A DNA stretch of 64,000 nucleotides from Cristatella mucedo (Eukaryota > Bryozoa > Phylactolaemata > Cristatellidae). The notes beneath the pieces were generated by a model. It was given only the letters and a program-made list of their open reading frames with translations. It ran no database searches and was not told the origin of the DNA. The translations under genes and the position numbers were made by a program. This document shows, piece by piece, positions 1 to 9,570 of this stretch; position 1 is the stretch's first letter; each line of letters begins with the position of its first letter. The DNA lies in contig WPIO01000002.1 of NCBI GenBank assembly GCA_009760855.2, positions 11,374,501-11,438,500 on the forward strand. Reading direction: 5' to 3'.

Positions 1-372
1 CATTTAGTTCGGATGCTCCCAAAGCCTGGAACTCCCTCCCGACCTGCGTCAGAACGTCCCTTGACTTGACCACATTTAAAAAGAACTTAAAAGCATACCT
101 ATTTAGGACAGCATATAGTGGGTCTCTGTGAATCATCCTTCATGTGCTTATGGGTGCTGACACTCTGCACGCTGCCACTAACCACACTTGCAGGCTGACC
201 CTGTGCATGTCACCCTAACCATGTTATTCATGTTTTTTATCATGCATGATATTACTCGCCATTCAATCGTGTTTCCCTTTGCAGCAAATGTAAAGCACCT
301 AGAGAGAGATTGATTTCTTAGAGGGCGCTTTGTCAAGTGCACTATTATTGATTCTCTTGCAGTGCATTGCAA
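1..372 (+). mobile_element. 3' end of a LINE family 1 (CR1/L2-like) copy, cut by the window edge
   Basis: The stretch is clearly homologous to 2005-2370: the last codons of the reverse transcriptase frame (around the SYAPKAWN motif), then the 3' UTR with a duplicated TGCTGACACTGTGCATG-like motif. It ends in a small hairpin (AAGCACCT ... AGGGCGCTT) at about 292-343 followed by short ATT-type repeats. The coding part is eroded. The 5' part lies outside the window. Confidence 0.8.
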
Positions 373-1064
373 AGCGACTGGATGGAGATTTAGATCTCCT
401 TGGGCTCAATGAAGAGATCTATTATTGTTTCTTGTTTTGTCATACTTGCATGCAGTTTGTGGTATGTTGCTGACTAGGAGGATGAGTGTGTGTATACGAG
501 CTCCTCTGTGCCTAGTGTATTTGCCTATCTGTAATGCAGTACATTTCTTGTATTTGTAAATGGAAAAACATATTCGCGTCTAAGCGTTTAGACGGGCGTA
601 TCATAAGTACTGTACATTTATTACTATATAATATGAAAGTATGTAAATAGTGAGTAGGTAGAAAATTTTTGTAATCTTGGAAGGCGTGAAGAAAATTTTA
701 GGAGAAAAATGTATAGGAAGGTATCGAGATGAGAGAGGAGACAAAAGGCTTTTGGTGTATCAGGACCAAATACGAGCAACGTTTCGACAATAGCTAGCCC
801 ATCATGAAAAGTTAATAACGCCGGAAATTAAAAAATTACATGGAATTCTTATACATGGTGATAGATTAGCTTTTCCCTTCTTTAGGTAATATTAAAGGCC
901 TGTTGTTTGAACAGCCGCTCCAACGGAATGACCGCTAGAAAATGTGTCAACAGCTGGTAAAAACCTTTGACTGGCAAGCTACACCAGGTTGATTCTTTCT
1001 GAGAAGGCAACTTTCATATGCTTCAATTCAAATACTTTGGAAGGTCGGGGTCACTTCTTTTTAA
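373..1064. other. Unassigned DNA between two LINE copies
   Basis: No exon, tRNA or further LINE coding sequence is visible. The stretch is moderately AT-rich. A short hairpin-like piece at 372-410 resembles the LINE/SINE tails. Some of it could be old repeat that can no longer be recognised by eye. Confidence 0.4.
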
Positions 1065-2372
1065 TATTTGCATAATCTAATTTTGACTCTTGGAGAGAAG
1101 TGGCTCGGTCTCACAAGGAAACTCCAGAGTATTGACTTGAATGGACAAAGATCATTCGAGGTACCTCTGAAATATGGGGTACCGCAGGGCTCCGTGCTAG
1201 GTCTGGTTCTTTTCACGGTTTATACTCTCCCTCTTGCCGATGTGATTGCCAAGCACAATCTAGGCTTTCACTTCTATGCGGATGACACTCAGTTGTACCT
1301 TTGCTTTGATCCCTTCCAGCCTTCGAGCACCTTGAATTCTCTTAACTCACTTGCTGCATGTATTGATGGCATCTGCACATGGATGGCAGCACATTTTCTA
1401 AAACTAAACGATGTCAAAACTAACTTATTAGCTATGGGCAAACCCAGTGGGATTCAGAAATTGGAAAGGGTGACGCTCGAAATTGGCTCTGCCAGCTTAT
1501 CTCCTGTTGATCGACCTCGAAATATAGGAGTCATGTTCCAAAGTGACCTCTCGCAAGTCGACCACATCAGCTCCACAGCCAAGTCTGCCTACTTTCAGCT
1601 ACACAACATTGCTAAAATTCAGGCTTGTTTAGATAAGGATAGCACGTCTAAGTTGGTCCATGCATTTGTGACATCCCGTCGTGACTTCTGTAACTCACTG
1701 CTTGCTGGCCTACCGGCATATGCAATCAGGCGATTACAGCTGGTGAAAATCCGCAGCTAGGCTTATCTGTCGTGAGCATCGCAGTTGCCACATCACACCA
1801 CTTCTCGCCGACCTGCACTGGCTAGCAGTCAAGCAACGGATCGACTTCAAGGTTTTGTCACTCACGTTAAGGTCACTTTATTCTTTGGCTCCAGCCTATC
1901 TCTCAGATCTACTCCCCCACGAGGCCAAGCATCGTTCCATCCGCTTTTCGGTATCCAACAGTCTACCAATACCTCGTACAAACTTAAAATCTTTTGGAGA
2001 CCGTGCATTTAGTTCGTATGCTCCTAAAGCCTGAAACTCACTCCCGACTTGTGTCAGAACGTCCTCTGACTTGACCACATTTAAAATGAACTTAAAAAAC
2101 ACACCTATTTAGGACAGCATTTAGTGGGTCCCTGTGTTTCGTCCTTCATGTGCCTATGCGTGCTGACACTGTGCATGCTGCCACTAACCACATTTGCATG
2201 CTGACACTGTGCATGTCACCCCTAACCATGTTATTAATGTTGTTTATCATGCATGGTATTAGTCACTATTCAATCGCGTTTCCCTTTGCAGCAAATGTAA
2301 AGCGCCTATAAAGAGATTTAGTTCTCTGAGGGCGCTCTATCAAGTGCATATTTATTATTATTGTTCACTATG
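1065..2372 (+). mobile_element. LINE family 1, 5'-truncated copy with reverse transcriptase C-terminal half
   Basis: The reverse transcriptase frame is open from about 1068 to 1760. It carries the GVPQGSVLG motif at about 1179-1205 and the catalytic FHFYADDTQLYL motif at about 1267-1302. It then has the thumb-type segment with SRRDFCNSLLAGLP. After the stop near 1758 the homology continues in shifted frames (HWLAVKQRIDFKVL, then SYAPKA) to about 2100, so the copy is dead. The 3' UTR ends in a hairpin at 2300-2345 and ATT repeats. The motif set is that of CR1/L2-clade non-LTR retrotransposons. Endonuclease and N-terminal parts are absent, as expected from incomplete reverse transcription. Confidence 0.9.
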
Positions 2373-2838
2373 AATAGTTAGAATAGATATAGTGTACACC
2401 AATTATGAGAAAAATTCCTCGTGCAGTGCTGGCAGCACAATAAGCATGCACCGTATACATTTTTACATGTATGTTATTATAAATATAAGTCTAATTTAGA
2501 CGCAGTAATGTATGTAATATTTATATTTATAGTGGGTCTATATACAGAGGTACTATGTATGGACAATTTATCAAGTCATACGTCTGATGGAAAGATAAGA
2601 CCGTAAATTATGCTGAGTTAGTTCTCTTCACGCTCGATGTTGATTGTTTGTTTTTCCTAACGCAGCTTTCAAGGTTAATGCTAGCGCCACCACTACCGAA
2701 AGCCCATCAAGCAAGATTAACTTGGATTCAAACTCACGGAGCAGAGTACCTAACGTTGCCTGGGGTCATCATAGAAGGCGAGCCAAAACGGAGCTCTTTC
2801 CGAAGAAGGTAGAAAGCAGCAACTGGCAATTCGCTTAC
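2373..2838. other. Intron sequence 3' of the last visible CCK-receptor-like exon
   Basis: This lies directly downstream (minus strand) of the splice donor of receptor exon 2. I looked on the minus strand for a TM6/TM7 exon (CWxP and NPxxY-type motifs) and found none here, or further left, where the LINEs begin. No other feature is recognised. Confidence 0.5.
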
Positions 2839-3201
2839 CGAAGGCGACAGAGCCGAAGTCGGTCCATAGCGTCGCGGCGATCATAAAGTAAGCGACGCAC
2901 ATGATATTTAACGGGATCAGTAAGTCTACGGCGACGAGTTGGAAAATGTACCAGGCCTTCTTGCCAGTCTCGCTCGGCCAGTTGTCGACGCACTGCCGCA
3001 TGCCGTTGGGCAGCGCCTGCACCGAATGGAACGCGGCGAGCGGAGCGTTCAGGCCGAGAGCGGCCGACCATATGAGCGCTATGACCTTGTAGCTGTGCGA
3101 GAGCACTTGCCACTTGCGCGCTTGCAGAGGGCGGCATATAGCGAAGTAGCGCTCCAACGAGATGGCCACCAGCGTGAAGGCACTCGCTGCGACGCTCGTG
3201 C
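2839..3201 (-). CDS. CCK-receptor-like exon 2 (TM3 to TM5)
   Basis: Acceptor: a C-rich tract then TCGTTGCAG, with the exon beginning at 3201 (phase 1, completing G112). Donor: TTCG/GTAAGC with the last exon base at 2839 (phase 1). The encoded segment carries the ERY motif at the end of TM3, CRPLQARKWQ in loop 2, TM4, extracellular loop 2 with its conserved cysteine, and TM5. The DNA is CpG- and GC-rich compared with the surrounding introns. Confidence 0.88.
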
Positions 3202-6200
3202 CTGCAACGACCGAGAGCGGGGGGGGGGGCGGAGCGCGCTAGTGCGTCAGCGCTTCTAGTGCGCGCGCTGGTCATCGCGCCACCAAAGCGGCTTGGCCCG
3301 AGCGGCGGCGCTGACGCAGACGCTACTTGGGAGGCGCCAATCTTCAAGGGCGTGCCGTGACGGTAGGCTCAAGATAGCTTCAACTTTCGACGCGCGCGAA
3401 CGGGCTATTAATGGTCACGATGTGATTGCTCGGTCACTGTCTCGCTAGGTGCGCGTGAGCCCGAAGCGCAAAGTTCGCTTCTATTCTACTGTTTAATTCT
3501 GACCTTCGTATTCATGTCGCTCGTTTTAGAAGGGGGTATATAGATGCGTAACTTGTGCATGTTCCTCGACTCGTCCAAAGGCAAGGTTAAAAAGACGCTT
3601 TCTAATGGTTTCCCAATTCCAGAAATCGCATTAAAATAGAAATAAAATATAATTCATTTGCACAGCGCCCTAAGAGAACTTAATATCTATTCAGGCGCTT
3701 AGCATGTGCCACGGAGCTCGAGTCCACTACCTCGGCCGCCAAATACATTTACCTTGACCATGGTCGGGGCGAGCACTGGGCGAAACCTGCGTGGCATTGG
3801 CGTCCTTAAGATCCCAATTGCAAAGCTTCAGTTTTTCAAGCCAGTGACCGAAAAATGTCAGGCACGCCAGCAATTCCTGCCATGGCGACGCAGTTCGTGA
3901 GAAGCAGCTGAGCAGCTGAAAATTGGTGCATGCGGCTGTCGTACTTCTTTTTTTACCCTCTGCTTCATAACGTTAGCAAGCCCGACTTTCCGCTTTTCTA
4001 ATGCTTTCTCTTGCATTATTTTTCCGCTCCCTGTTACACGATTTCTATAAAGTGATTTACTTTTCGGACATGTTGAGCTCGGTTCGTTACGATTCATGTG
4101 CGCTCGCTGGATTTCAGGATAATTATACAACGCATCAAGCCTACCTGCACATACGCCTGACAACGTACCACATTCTACTCAATCAGTTCGCCGTCCCGTA
4201 AATCTTCGCAGTGCCCGGAAAACTTTGAGCGACAATTAACCTTAAGGAGTCCAGAGCGCTCCGCAGGACTTCTAACTTCAGCATCGCCTAATCTGGATTA
4301 CAGGTGGAAATGTATTCGTAATTAAGGGTCCGCTCAAGCTAAAATTAGTACTATGACCTTATTAAAAGGTTAGTTGGAGATTGTTTCCAGAAAAAGTTTG
4401 GTGTAGCATCTGGTTTGATATTCTACATTGCACAGGCCAATATCCGGTAATGTTTCCATTAGGGGCTAAACTTTGTTGTTAAGCGGATGTGACTCAAAGT
4501 TAACTGAAATGTGACGCAAGGCAACCTATTTTCTCGCCTAATAGCACAGTGTATTTAAAGCGTAGATTTCTGTTAAATGCATCCAATTTATTTGAAATAG
4601 CTGGGGGGGCTGCATCATAAATCCTATGGTGCCAACTACCTCATTAAGTCAAGCTACAGCCTGTTGGATAATAATTGTTATTGACTGGCAGTGACCAAAG
4701 TATGCAATCCACATTTTTTGAAAGCAATCAGTGGTGCAGAAAGTCCAGATTATGTGCAGTCAATTTTTCCGAACGGTTGCACTGCAGGTGTCAGACCACA
4801 CTAAGTAGAACCGGAACGGCTAAGTGGTGAGGCATGATTTGCTTTCCTTTTGGAGGCAAACCGGAAGCTGTGCCCGTGCCCGCCCCCTGCCGCCCCTCCC
4901 AGTGGGGGTCTTTAGACTATCAATTAGGGTTTAATAAATATCAAAATGATAAGGCATTTGTAAAGCACCATTAGAGAACTAAACTGTTTAGGAACTTTAA
5001 AATGCACGAGGTAAGATTGCCAATTGCTTAGCGATAGCATGCCCAGTGTTAACTAGCGTAAAAAGTAAGCAGACTTCGCAGCCTAATTTTACATAGCGGC
5101 AGAAGAGCCTTAATGGCTATCGCCCCCGCTTGCAACAAAGCATCTAACACTGCAAGACTCTAACCCACGATCTGGGTAAAGACCGAGCATTTTACCCCTG
5201 GGCTAAGACTCTGCGGCAAGAGCTCAAAATGACCATTCAAATAGACCCAGCAACTGCCATGAGGAAAATGTGCGTTTTAGCTTCTTCGTAAATGCTTAGT
5301 CGGGGGATGTCGCGGTGTCAGTCTTGACTGTGTTCTGGGCATTTGAATTGTACTAACTATAGTTCCATACTGTACTACAATGGAGTTAAGTTACTTAGAA
5401 GCCCATCTTAACGAATTGAGTCAGTAGTGCGGTTGGTGCGATGACTAGCCTGAGTAGTAAGTAGCATGGAAAGGCAGGCTGGAGCTAGAGAATGGAGGGA
5501 CCTAAAAGTGAGAGAAAGTTAAGTCGATGTGCTGCTTGATTGGGAGCCAGTATAGGTTGGCTAGAAGTTGTGTAATGTCGCAACTGCGACACTAACTTGA
5601 GACTCGCCTGGCTGCAAAGTTTTGCACCCCAAAGGTGGCACCCTGTTTAAGCAGGCCCAAGCTATTGCAATGGCAAGTAGTTTAAAGTAGGCAGACACGA
5701 CTGTGAAGCTGACGAGGCCCCGTCTAGCGGAACATCGCTTGATCCCTAGGTATCCGCCTAGGTGTGTAGATTTCTAGCGCTTTACGATTCCACGTCAAGG
5801 CGGCGTATCCGGTCTTGGCTTCGCATCCCTAAGCAGGCAATCACTTTGCGACCCCTGCAAGTATTACTGGATAGACGCTAAGATTCTACTCTCGACATAT
5901 ACAATTTTGGTGGTAATATAGACTAAAAATTAAGAGTTGAAGTTTATTATAAGATCATTGAAATCACTTGCTAAATCATTGCCCGTCAATTATAATAAAT
6001 GAACATTAAATTCCTGCAGTTGAACAATTAATTCAACATTTCTTTGATAGTTAACATCTCTTATCAATAACGCCGTACCGGCTAGTCCTCTAAACTGTGA
6101 GAGTAATTTAAATACTCTCACAATTTTATTTTATTTATTACAATCATACATTCTGACTATTTGATTAGAGTTTTTACAGCTTGGTGGAACTTTTCCATGC

Positions 6201-7074
6201 ACACGCTGAACACGGAAATTTACTAGACTAAAATTAGGGACCGACTGCAGATAAGTATTCCGCTATTTACACCGTATTACATATATACAGGTCTATTTAT
6301 GTATATAAATAAATAAATACATATATATATATATACGTGTATTGATATTCAGTATTATCTTTTGTGTGCGTGCCGAGAATTCTGAAAATGCTCACGTTAC
6401 GACTAACCGCTTGACATACTTGCTTTTTAGCATATGCTATGTTCCTAGATGAAAACTTGGTTCACTCGGAGAGCTATGTAAAAATCTTGTCATTATTATA
6501 TTTCTTATCATTACTACCTGTATATAAAGGGGCGTGCATACTATTCTTTTAACTTGCTTCTAGTATCGGGGCACAGTGAAAAGCAACAATTTGCGAAAGA
6601 GAACTAGATAGTTCTCTTTCGCAAACTGTTGCTTTCTATGGCCCTACACGCCATTATTATGGACGTCTGCAAAGGCTTACACATTATTTCAACAAGCCAG
6701 TCGCCATCGATTAAATGTGCTTTCAGGTCTTGCTGCTTACCCTGTAGATATCTGACGATAATGCAGATTTCTTGACCAAAGATGAAGCTTTGCATTAGAA
6801 CTGGTATGATCGTGAACGGCATGCATACGACTGACACCAAGAGGTCGCTGATTGCCAAATTCAACAGAAACACGTTCGTGACGGTCCTCATACGCCTGTG
6901 ACGAGCCAGCGTCAGTATGACGAGGCCGTTGCCAATGACGGAAAGAAGGAATATTATGGAGTGAAGCGATATTACAATGTCACTTCCCATCTCGTTCACA
7001 TACACTTCTCTGGGCAGCAGCGGACGTGTCAAGTCGCTCATGTTGGACGCGTTGTCCTTCGCCATGGCTGCCAT
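2839..7074 (-). CDS. Cholecystokinin/gastrin-type receptor, class A GPCR (partial; exons 1-2 of the gene)
   Basis: Two exons are visible: 7074-6741 (111 codons plus 1 nt) and 3201-2839 (363 nt). They join in phase 1 at a glycine codon and give about 232 residues, from the initiator Met to the end of TM5/start of loop 3. The frame contains TM1 with the GN pair (N49), MRTVTNVFLLNLAISDLL spanning loop 1 and TM2 (D77), Cys104 before TM3, and GTSVAASAFTLVAISLERY in TM3 (ERY 128-130). It also has CRPLQ in loop 2, a Cys in extracellular loop 2 (MRQCVDNW), and TM5. RMRTVTN, the GTSV...LVAISLERY block and CRPLQ are CCK/gastrin receptor hallmarks, and an intron splitting this glycine also occurs, as I recall, in vertebrate CCKAR. 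Inferred role: plasma-membrane neuropeptide receptor of the CCK/sulfakinin type. TM6-TM7 are not in the window. It is transcribed away from TBC1D19. Another neuropeptide receptor subfamily is possible but less likely. Confidence 0.88.
3655..3790 (-). mobile_element. tRNA-derived SINE family 1, minus orientation
   Basis: Read on the minus strand this resembles the copy at 53206-53345: a degenerate tRNA-like head with a B-box-like GGACTCGAGCTCC, then GTGCCACG-type linker, then the tail hairpin TAAGCGCCTGAATAGA ... TTCTCTTAGGGCGCT. The A box is poorly preserved. Confidence 0.6.
5092..5235 (-). mobile_element. tRNA-derived SINE family 2, minus orientation
   Basis: On the minus strand the head has an A-box-like TCTTAGCCCAGGGGTAAA and a B-box-like GGGTTAGAGTCTTGC. 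The body follows: TTGCAAGCGGGGGCGATAGC, then a CTCTTCTGCCGCTA motif. The same body occurs at 8945-9095, 20100-20215, 25085-25175 and 27885-28035. Confidence 0.6.
5265..5745 (-). mobile_element. Eroded LINE family 1 fragment, minus orientation
   Basis: The reverse complement aligns by eye to the C-terminal reverse transcriptase/3' UTR part of the copy at 1740-2100. One example is GAGCCAGTATAGGTTGGC...GTGTAATGTCGCAACTGCG, which matches the complement of 1760-1830. It is interrupted by many indels and has no open frame. Confidence 0.6.
6566..6646. repeat. Near-perfect short inverted repeat with a 2-nt loop
   Basis: The core arm AAGCAACAATTTGCGAAAGA plus GAACTA is followed by GA and then its complement with a single mismatch (26-bp stem, about 6583-6636). 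Weaker pairing extends outward to GGGC/GCCC on both sides. It lies in receptor intron 1, about 100 bp from exon 1. It could be a small foldback element. The minute loop argues against a standard miRNA precursor. Confidence 0.7.
6741..7074 (-). CDS. CCK-receptor-like exon 1 (N-terminus, TM1, TM2, start of TM3)
   Basis: The ATG at 7074 opens a frame with a short 32-residue extracellular N-terminus carrying two N-glycosylation sequons (N8-A-S and N11-M-S). TM1 spans about 33-57 and TM2 about 66-90. FIFGQEIC with Cys104 follows, and the exon ends CAGG/GTAAGC (phase 1). A second in-frame Met at codon 4 could be the real start. No signal peptide is seen, as is usual for this GPCR class. Confidence 0.88.
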
Positions 7075-7221
7075 TCAGCTTCCGTGCCTCTTCCGTGCTG
7101 AGTGACGGCTGCAATGAAAATTGCTGTCTCGCTTTTTGGACGTGATGTATATTCTAACAAAAACTTACTCGTTGCGAAGTGCAGCCTCTCTAGCATCGAT
7201 AATAATAATAATGATAATGCA

Positions 7222-8122
7222 CTCATGGGACACCCTAAGCGTGTGGCCGGATTAAAAGGCTTTGCTGTTCTAATAGGTGATGCTATTGTGCGACCTCCAC
7301 ACGTGCTCGAAATTTAGGTGTCGTGTTCGACAGCTGCCTCAATTTCAGAAGCTTCATCAGAAGACTGCCTCTACAGCTAGCCATCACATCCGATCCCTAT
7401 CCAAGATTAGGAGCTGTCTCCCACAGTGGCTTGTAAAAAATTTAACTAGCTCCTTAATTCTGTCTCGGCTTGATTATTGTAATTCCCTTTTGGCTGGCCT
7501 GCCAAAGAAATTTATTATGCTACAACAGTGGACTATGAATATGGCTGCAAGGCTGGTCTTCAAGTCCCAGCAGTTTGAGCACGTGTCTCCTTTGCTGAAA
7601 GAGCTATGATGGTTGCCGGTTGAGCAAAGGATACAGAGCAAAGTTCTTACGCTGACCCACAAGGCCCGCCACAGCTTGACTCATTCGTACCTAGCTAAAC
7701 TGCTGCACCAGTTTCTGCCTCTTCGAGCCCTCAGGTCCTGTGTGAAAAATAAATTAGCTGTTCCATTCCTCCGTTTAAAGGCCGTTGGCGACAGAAGCTT
7801 TAGCTCTGCATGTCCTAGACTGTGGAACTCGCTTCCACAATTCTTACGCAATGACAACTAGTCTCCTACTGCCGACTATGGCCCATCCTTTTCAGCGGTC
7901 CTGAACTGCTACTGCCGTGCTAATCACTACCTCAACTGCTATCCTGACTCTGCTATGCTTCTCACTTTCTCTTTATTGCGTGAGACAAAGTCTGTTGGCT
8001 ACCGAATGCGTACCGAAAGCCACTTAGGCAGTGAATGCGCTATACAAAACTCTCCTGAGTAACACTCACGTGGTCTTTATGACTTTGTGGAGTTGCAGAC
8101 GGAGATACATTACATTAAATTA
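7222..8122 (+). mobile_element. LINE family 2 (CR1/L2-like), 5'-truncated copy
   Basis: The frame encodes the end of a reverse transcriptase: HPKRVAGLKGFAVLIGDAIV, then after a frameshift the KTASTASHHIRSLSKIRSCL block, LSRLDYCNSLLAGLP, and finally SFSSACPRLWNSLPQFL. The 3' UTR runs to GAGATACATTACATT-type repeats near 8122. It matches the complement of 41956-42845. In-frame stops (one within the ...KEL/WLPVEQR stretch near 7609) show it is dead. Confidence 0.88.
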
Positions 8123-8375
8123 CTTTATAAAGTACCATCTGAGATCTTAATTTTCTTTCTAGGCGCTTTAAATTGGCTGCAAAGGGAAACGCGATTGAAT
8201 GGTGAGTAGTTTCATGCTTGATAAACATCAAGAATAACATGGTTAGGGGTGACATGCACAGGATCAGCATGCAAGTGTGGTTAGTGGCAGCATGCACAGT
8301 GTCAAAAAGCATAAGCACATGAAAGACAAATCAGATGGAACCACTAAATGCTGTCCTAAATAAATAAGTGAAGGT
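8123..8375 (-). mobile_element. LINE family 1 3' end, minus orientation
   Basis: The reverse complement matches 2095-2350: TTTAGGACAGCATTTAGTGG, the TGACACTGTGCATGCTGCC motif, TTCAATCGCGTTTCCCTTTG, then the tail hairpin. It directly abuts the 3' end of the LINE family 2 copy, in opposite orientation. Confidence 0.85.
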
Positions 8376-8479
8376 TTGCTGCAAGCTGCCTGAAAAGTTC
8401 TGAATCGATTTCAATCACGTCAACTTCGGTCAACAGAGGCTCCTATTTTGAACGACTTTGATAAAGGGATCGGGTTTAT

Positions 8480-8860
8480 TTTCGCGGTGGCTTTTTTACT
8501 GCACTGCTGACAACTACTGTCATTATTGATCCATCTAAGATATTTTCTTCAGTATAGCACGGCTGACGTTTCCTTGAGCCCAAGGCGTCTTGGCAGCTAC
8601 GACTAAGAGTGAGGACTGGACTTACGCACGCTGCAATACAAAACTTGTTTTGGCAGAGCTGTAGGCAGAGCGCGCCGACCATTGAATAGTGGCTAAGCTG
8701 GCAATAGCTGGTAGTCGTAAGGAAAGGCTCGGGTCATACAAAAGCACTACGGCTTATGCTTGCCCCGAAGAATGACGGTGTCGCCACTGAAGAAAATATG
8801 TTAGAGGGATCATTCATGACAGTCGACATCAGACGTGCAGTAAAAAAGCCACCGCGAAAT
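8480..8860. repeat. Inverted duplication with about 74-bp arms (8480-8553 and 8786-8860)
   Basis: The left arm reads TTTCGCGGTGGCTTTTTTAC ... TCTTCAGT, and the right arm is its diverged complement, ACTGAAGAAAATATG ... AAAAAAGCCACCGCGAAAT. There are roughly a dozen mismatches and no indels. Both arms can be translated to a similar peptide (TEEN ... AVKKPPR). The codon differences are not biased to synonymous sites, so I treat it as a repeat, possibly the two ends of a foldback element. Confidence 0.65.
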
Positions 8861-8944
8861 GAATGGCCAGTTGGCGCATTCGCTACGTGCTCGCACTTCG
8901 GAGGTCACTCCCTCCACCCTTTCTTGAGCTGTTGTCTGGTGAGC

Positions 8945-9095
8945 CGTGATGGCACGCACCAGGTTAAGCAGTTGCTATTCACGATATCGACACCCACTCC
9001 CGAGGTCGTGGGTTCGAATCCTGCGGGGTGCGATCCTTTATCGCGGAGCTGCAAGCGGCGGTGATTGCCGTAAAATCTATTCTGTCGCCACACAA
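8945..9095 (+). mobile_element. tRNA-derived SINE family 2, plus orientation
   Basis: It has an A-box-like TGGCACGCACCAGGTTAAGC at 8950 and a textbook B box, GGTTCGAATCC, at 9011-9021. The shared body follows: AGCTGCAAGCGGCGGTGATT ... TCTGTCGCCAC. The head does not fold into a complete cloverleaf, so it is not a functional tRNA gene. Confidence 0.75.
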
Positions 9096-9517
9096 AAGAG
9101 GCTGTTTAATTTATTTTAATTAGCCAGTACTCATTCATTTTAATCAGCAAGTACGTTTTTCGTCCCGTATCGGCGGTGCCGCGAGAGACTAGCGGCGCCG
9201 CCGGAGGCGGTCAGCCGTCGATTTACCGCATGCCGTTGCTTCTCACAAGAAACGCAGCCGGGTCATTTGGCTCCGTTGAAATCATTTCAGGCAAAGAAGA
9301 TGACGCAAAGAAGGCAAAGAAGAATCCTTCGCGAAAAGCCGGTCTGCACGCTGGCCAAGGCTTTAGCCACCCGCTCGGGCCCGCTCGGAACTTCTTAGGG
9401 GAACTACAAGCCGATAAGCCGCGCGCCTTCCAACTGCAACTGAAAAGGCCGTGAGGTGCGAGCTCGGCCATCGCACCGACCGAAATCCGTCCTCGCCTTT
9501 TCGAGAAGCGAAATTAG

Positions 9518-9570
9518 ATATTGGCTCGTCGGTGAGCCAATTGAGGGAACCCCTCAGTGATTGGCTGAGT
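9518..9570. promoter_or_regulatory. Cluster of three CCAAT boxes (candidate NF-Y sites)
   Basis: ATTGGCTC at 9520, GAGCCAATTG at 9534 and TGATTGGCTGAG at 9558 put three CCAAT/ATTGG cores within 50 bp, partly as inverted repeats. They sit in the shared 5' region of two divergent genes, in a locally CpG-rich stretch. Function is inferred only from motif density and position, and TBC1D19's start codon is 1.3 kb away. Confidence 0.3.

Larger units (their letters stand above)
3202..6740 (-). other. Intron 1 of the CCK-receptor-like gene (3.5 kb)
   Basis: Begins with GTAAGC and ends in TTGCAG on the minus strand. It holds a SINE (3655-3790), a second SINE type (5092-5235), a LINE family 1 piece (5265-5745) and a tight hairpin (6566-6646), each listed separately. 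Stretches 3791-5091 and 5746-6565 show no exon that I can recognise. 5880-6340 is AT-rich. Confidence 0.7.

Noticed and set aside
2835-3347. 170-codon minus-strand frame overlapping receptor exon 2
   Set aside because: It is the shifted-frame shadow of the GPCR exon, open only because the exon is GC-rich.
6566-6646. miRNA precursor
   Set aside because: The stem is too perfect and the loop only about 2 nt. Canonical animal pre-miRNAs need a larger terminal loop. Kept only as a hairpin.
8476-8860. Conserved small protein ending AVKKPPR encoded twice
   Set aside because: Differences between the two arms fall equally at all codon positions and the arms are inverted copies, which fits a repeat rather than a gene pair.
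9011-9021. Functional tRNA gene at the perfect B box
   Set aside because: The surrounding sequence does not give a 72-nt cloverleaf with paired acceptor and anticodon stems, and the downstream body is shared with four other loci. It is a SINE.
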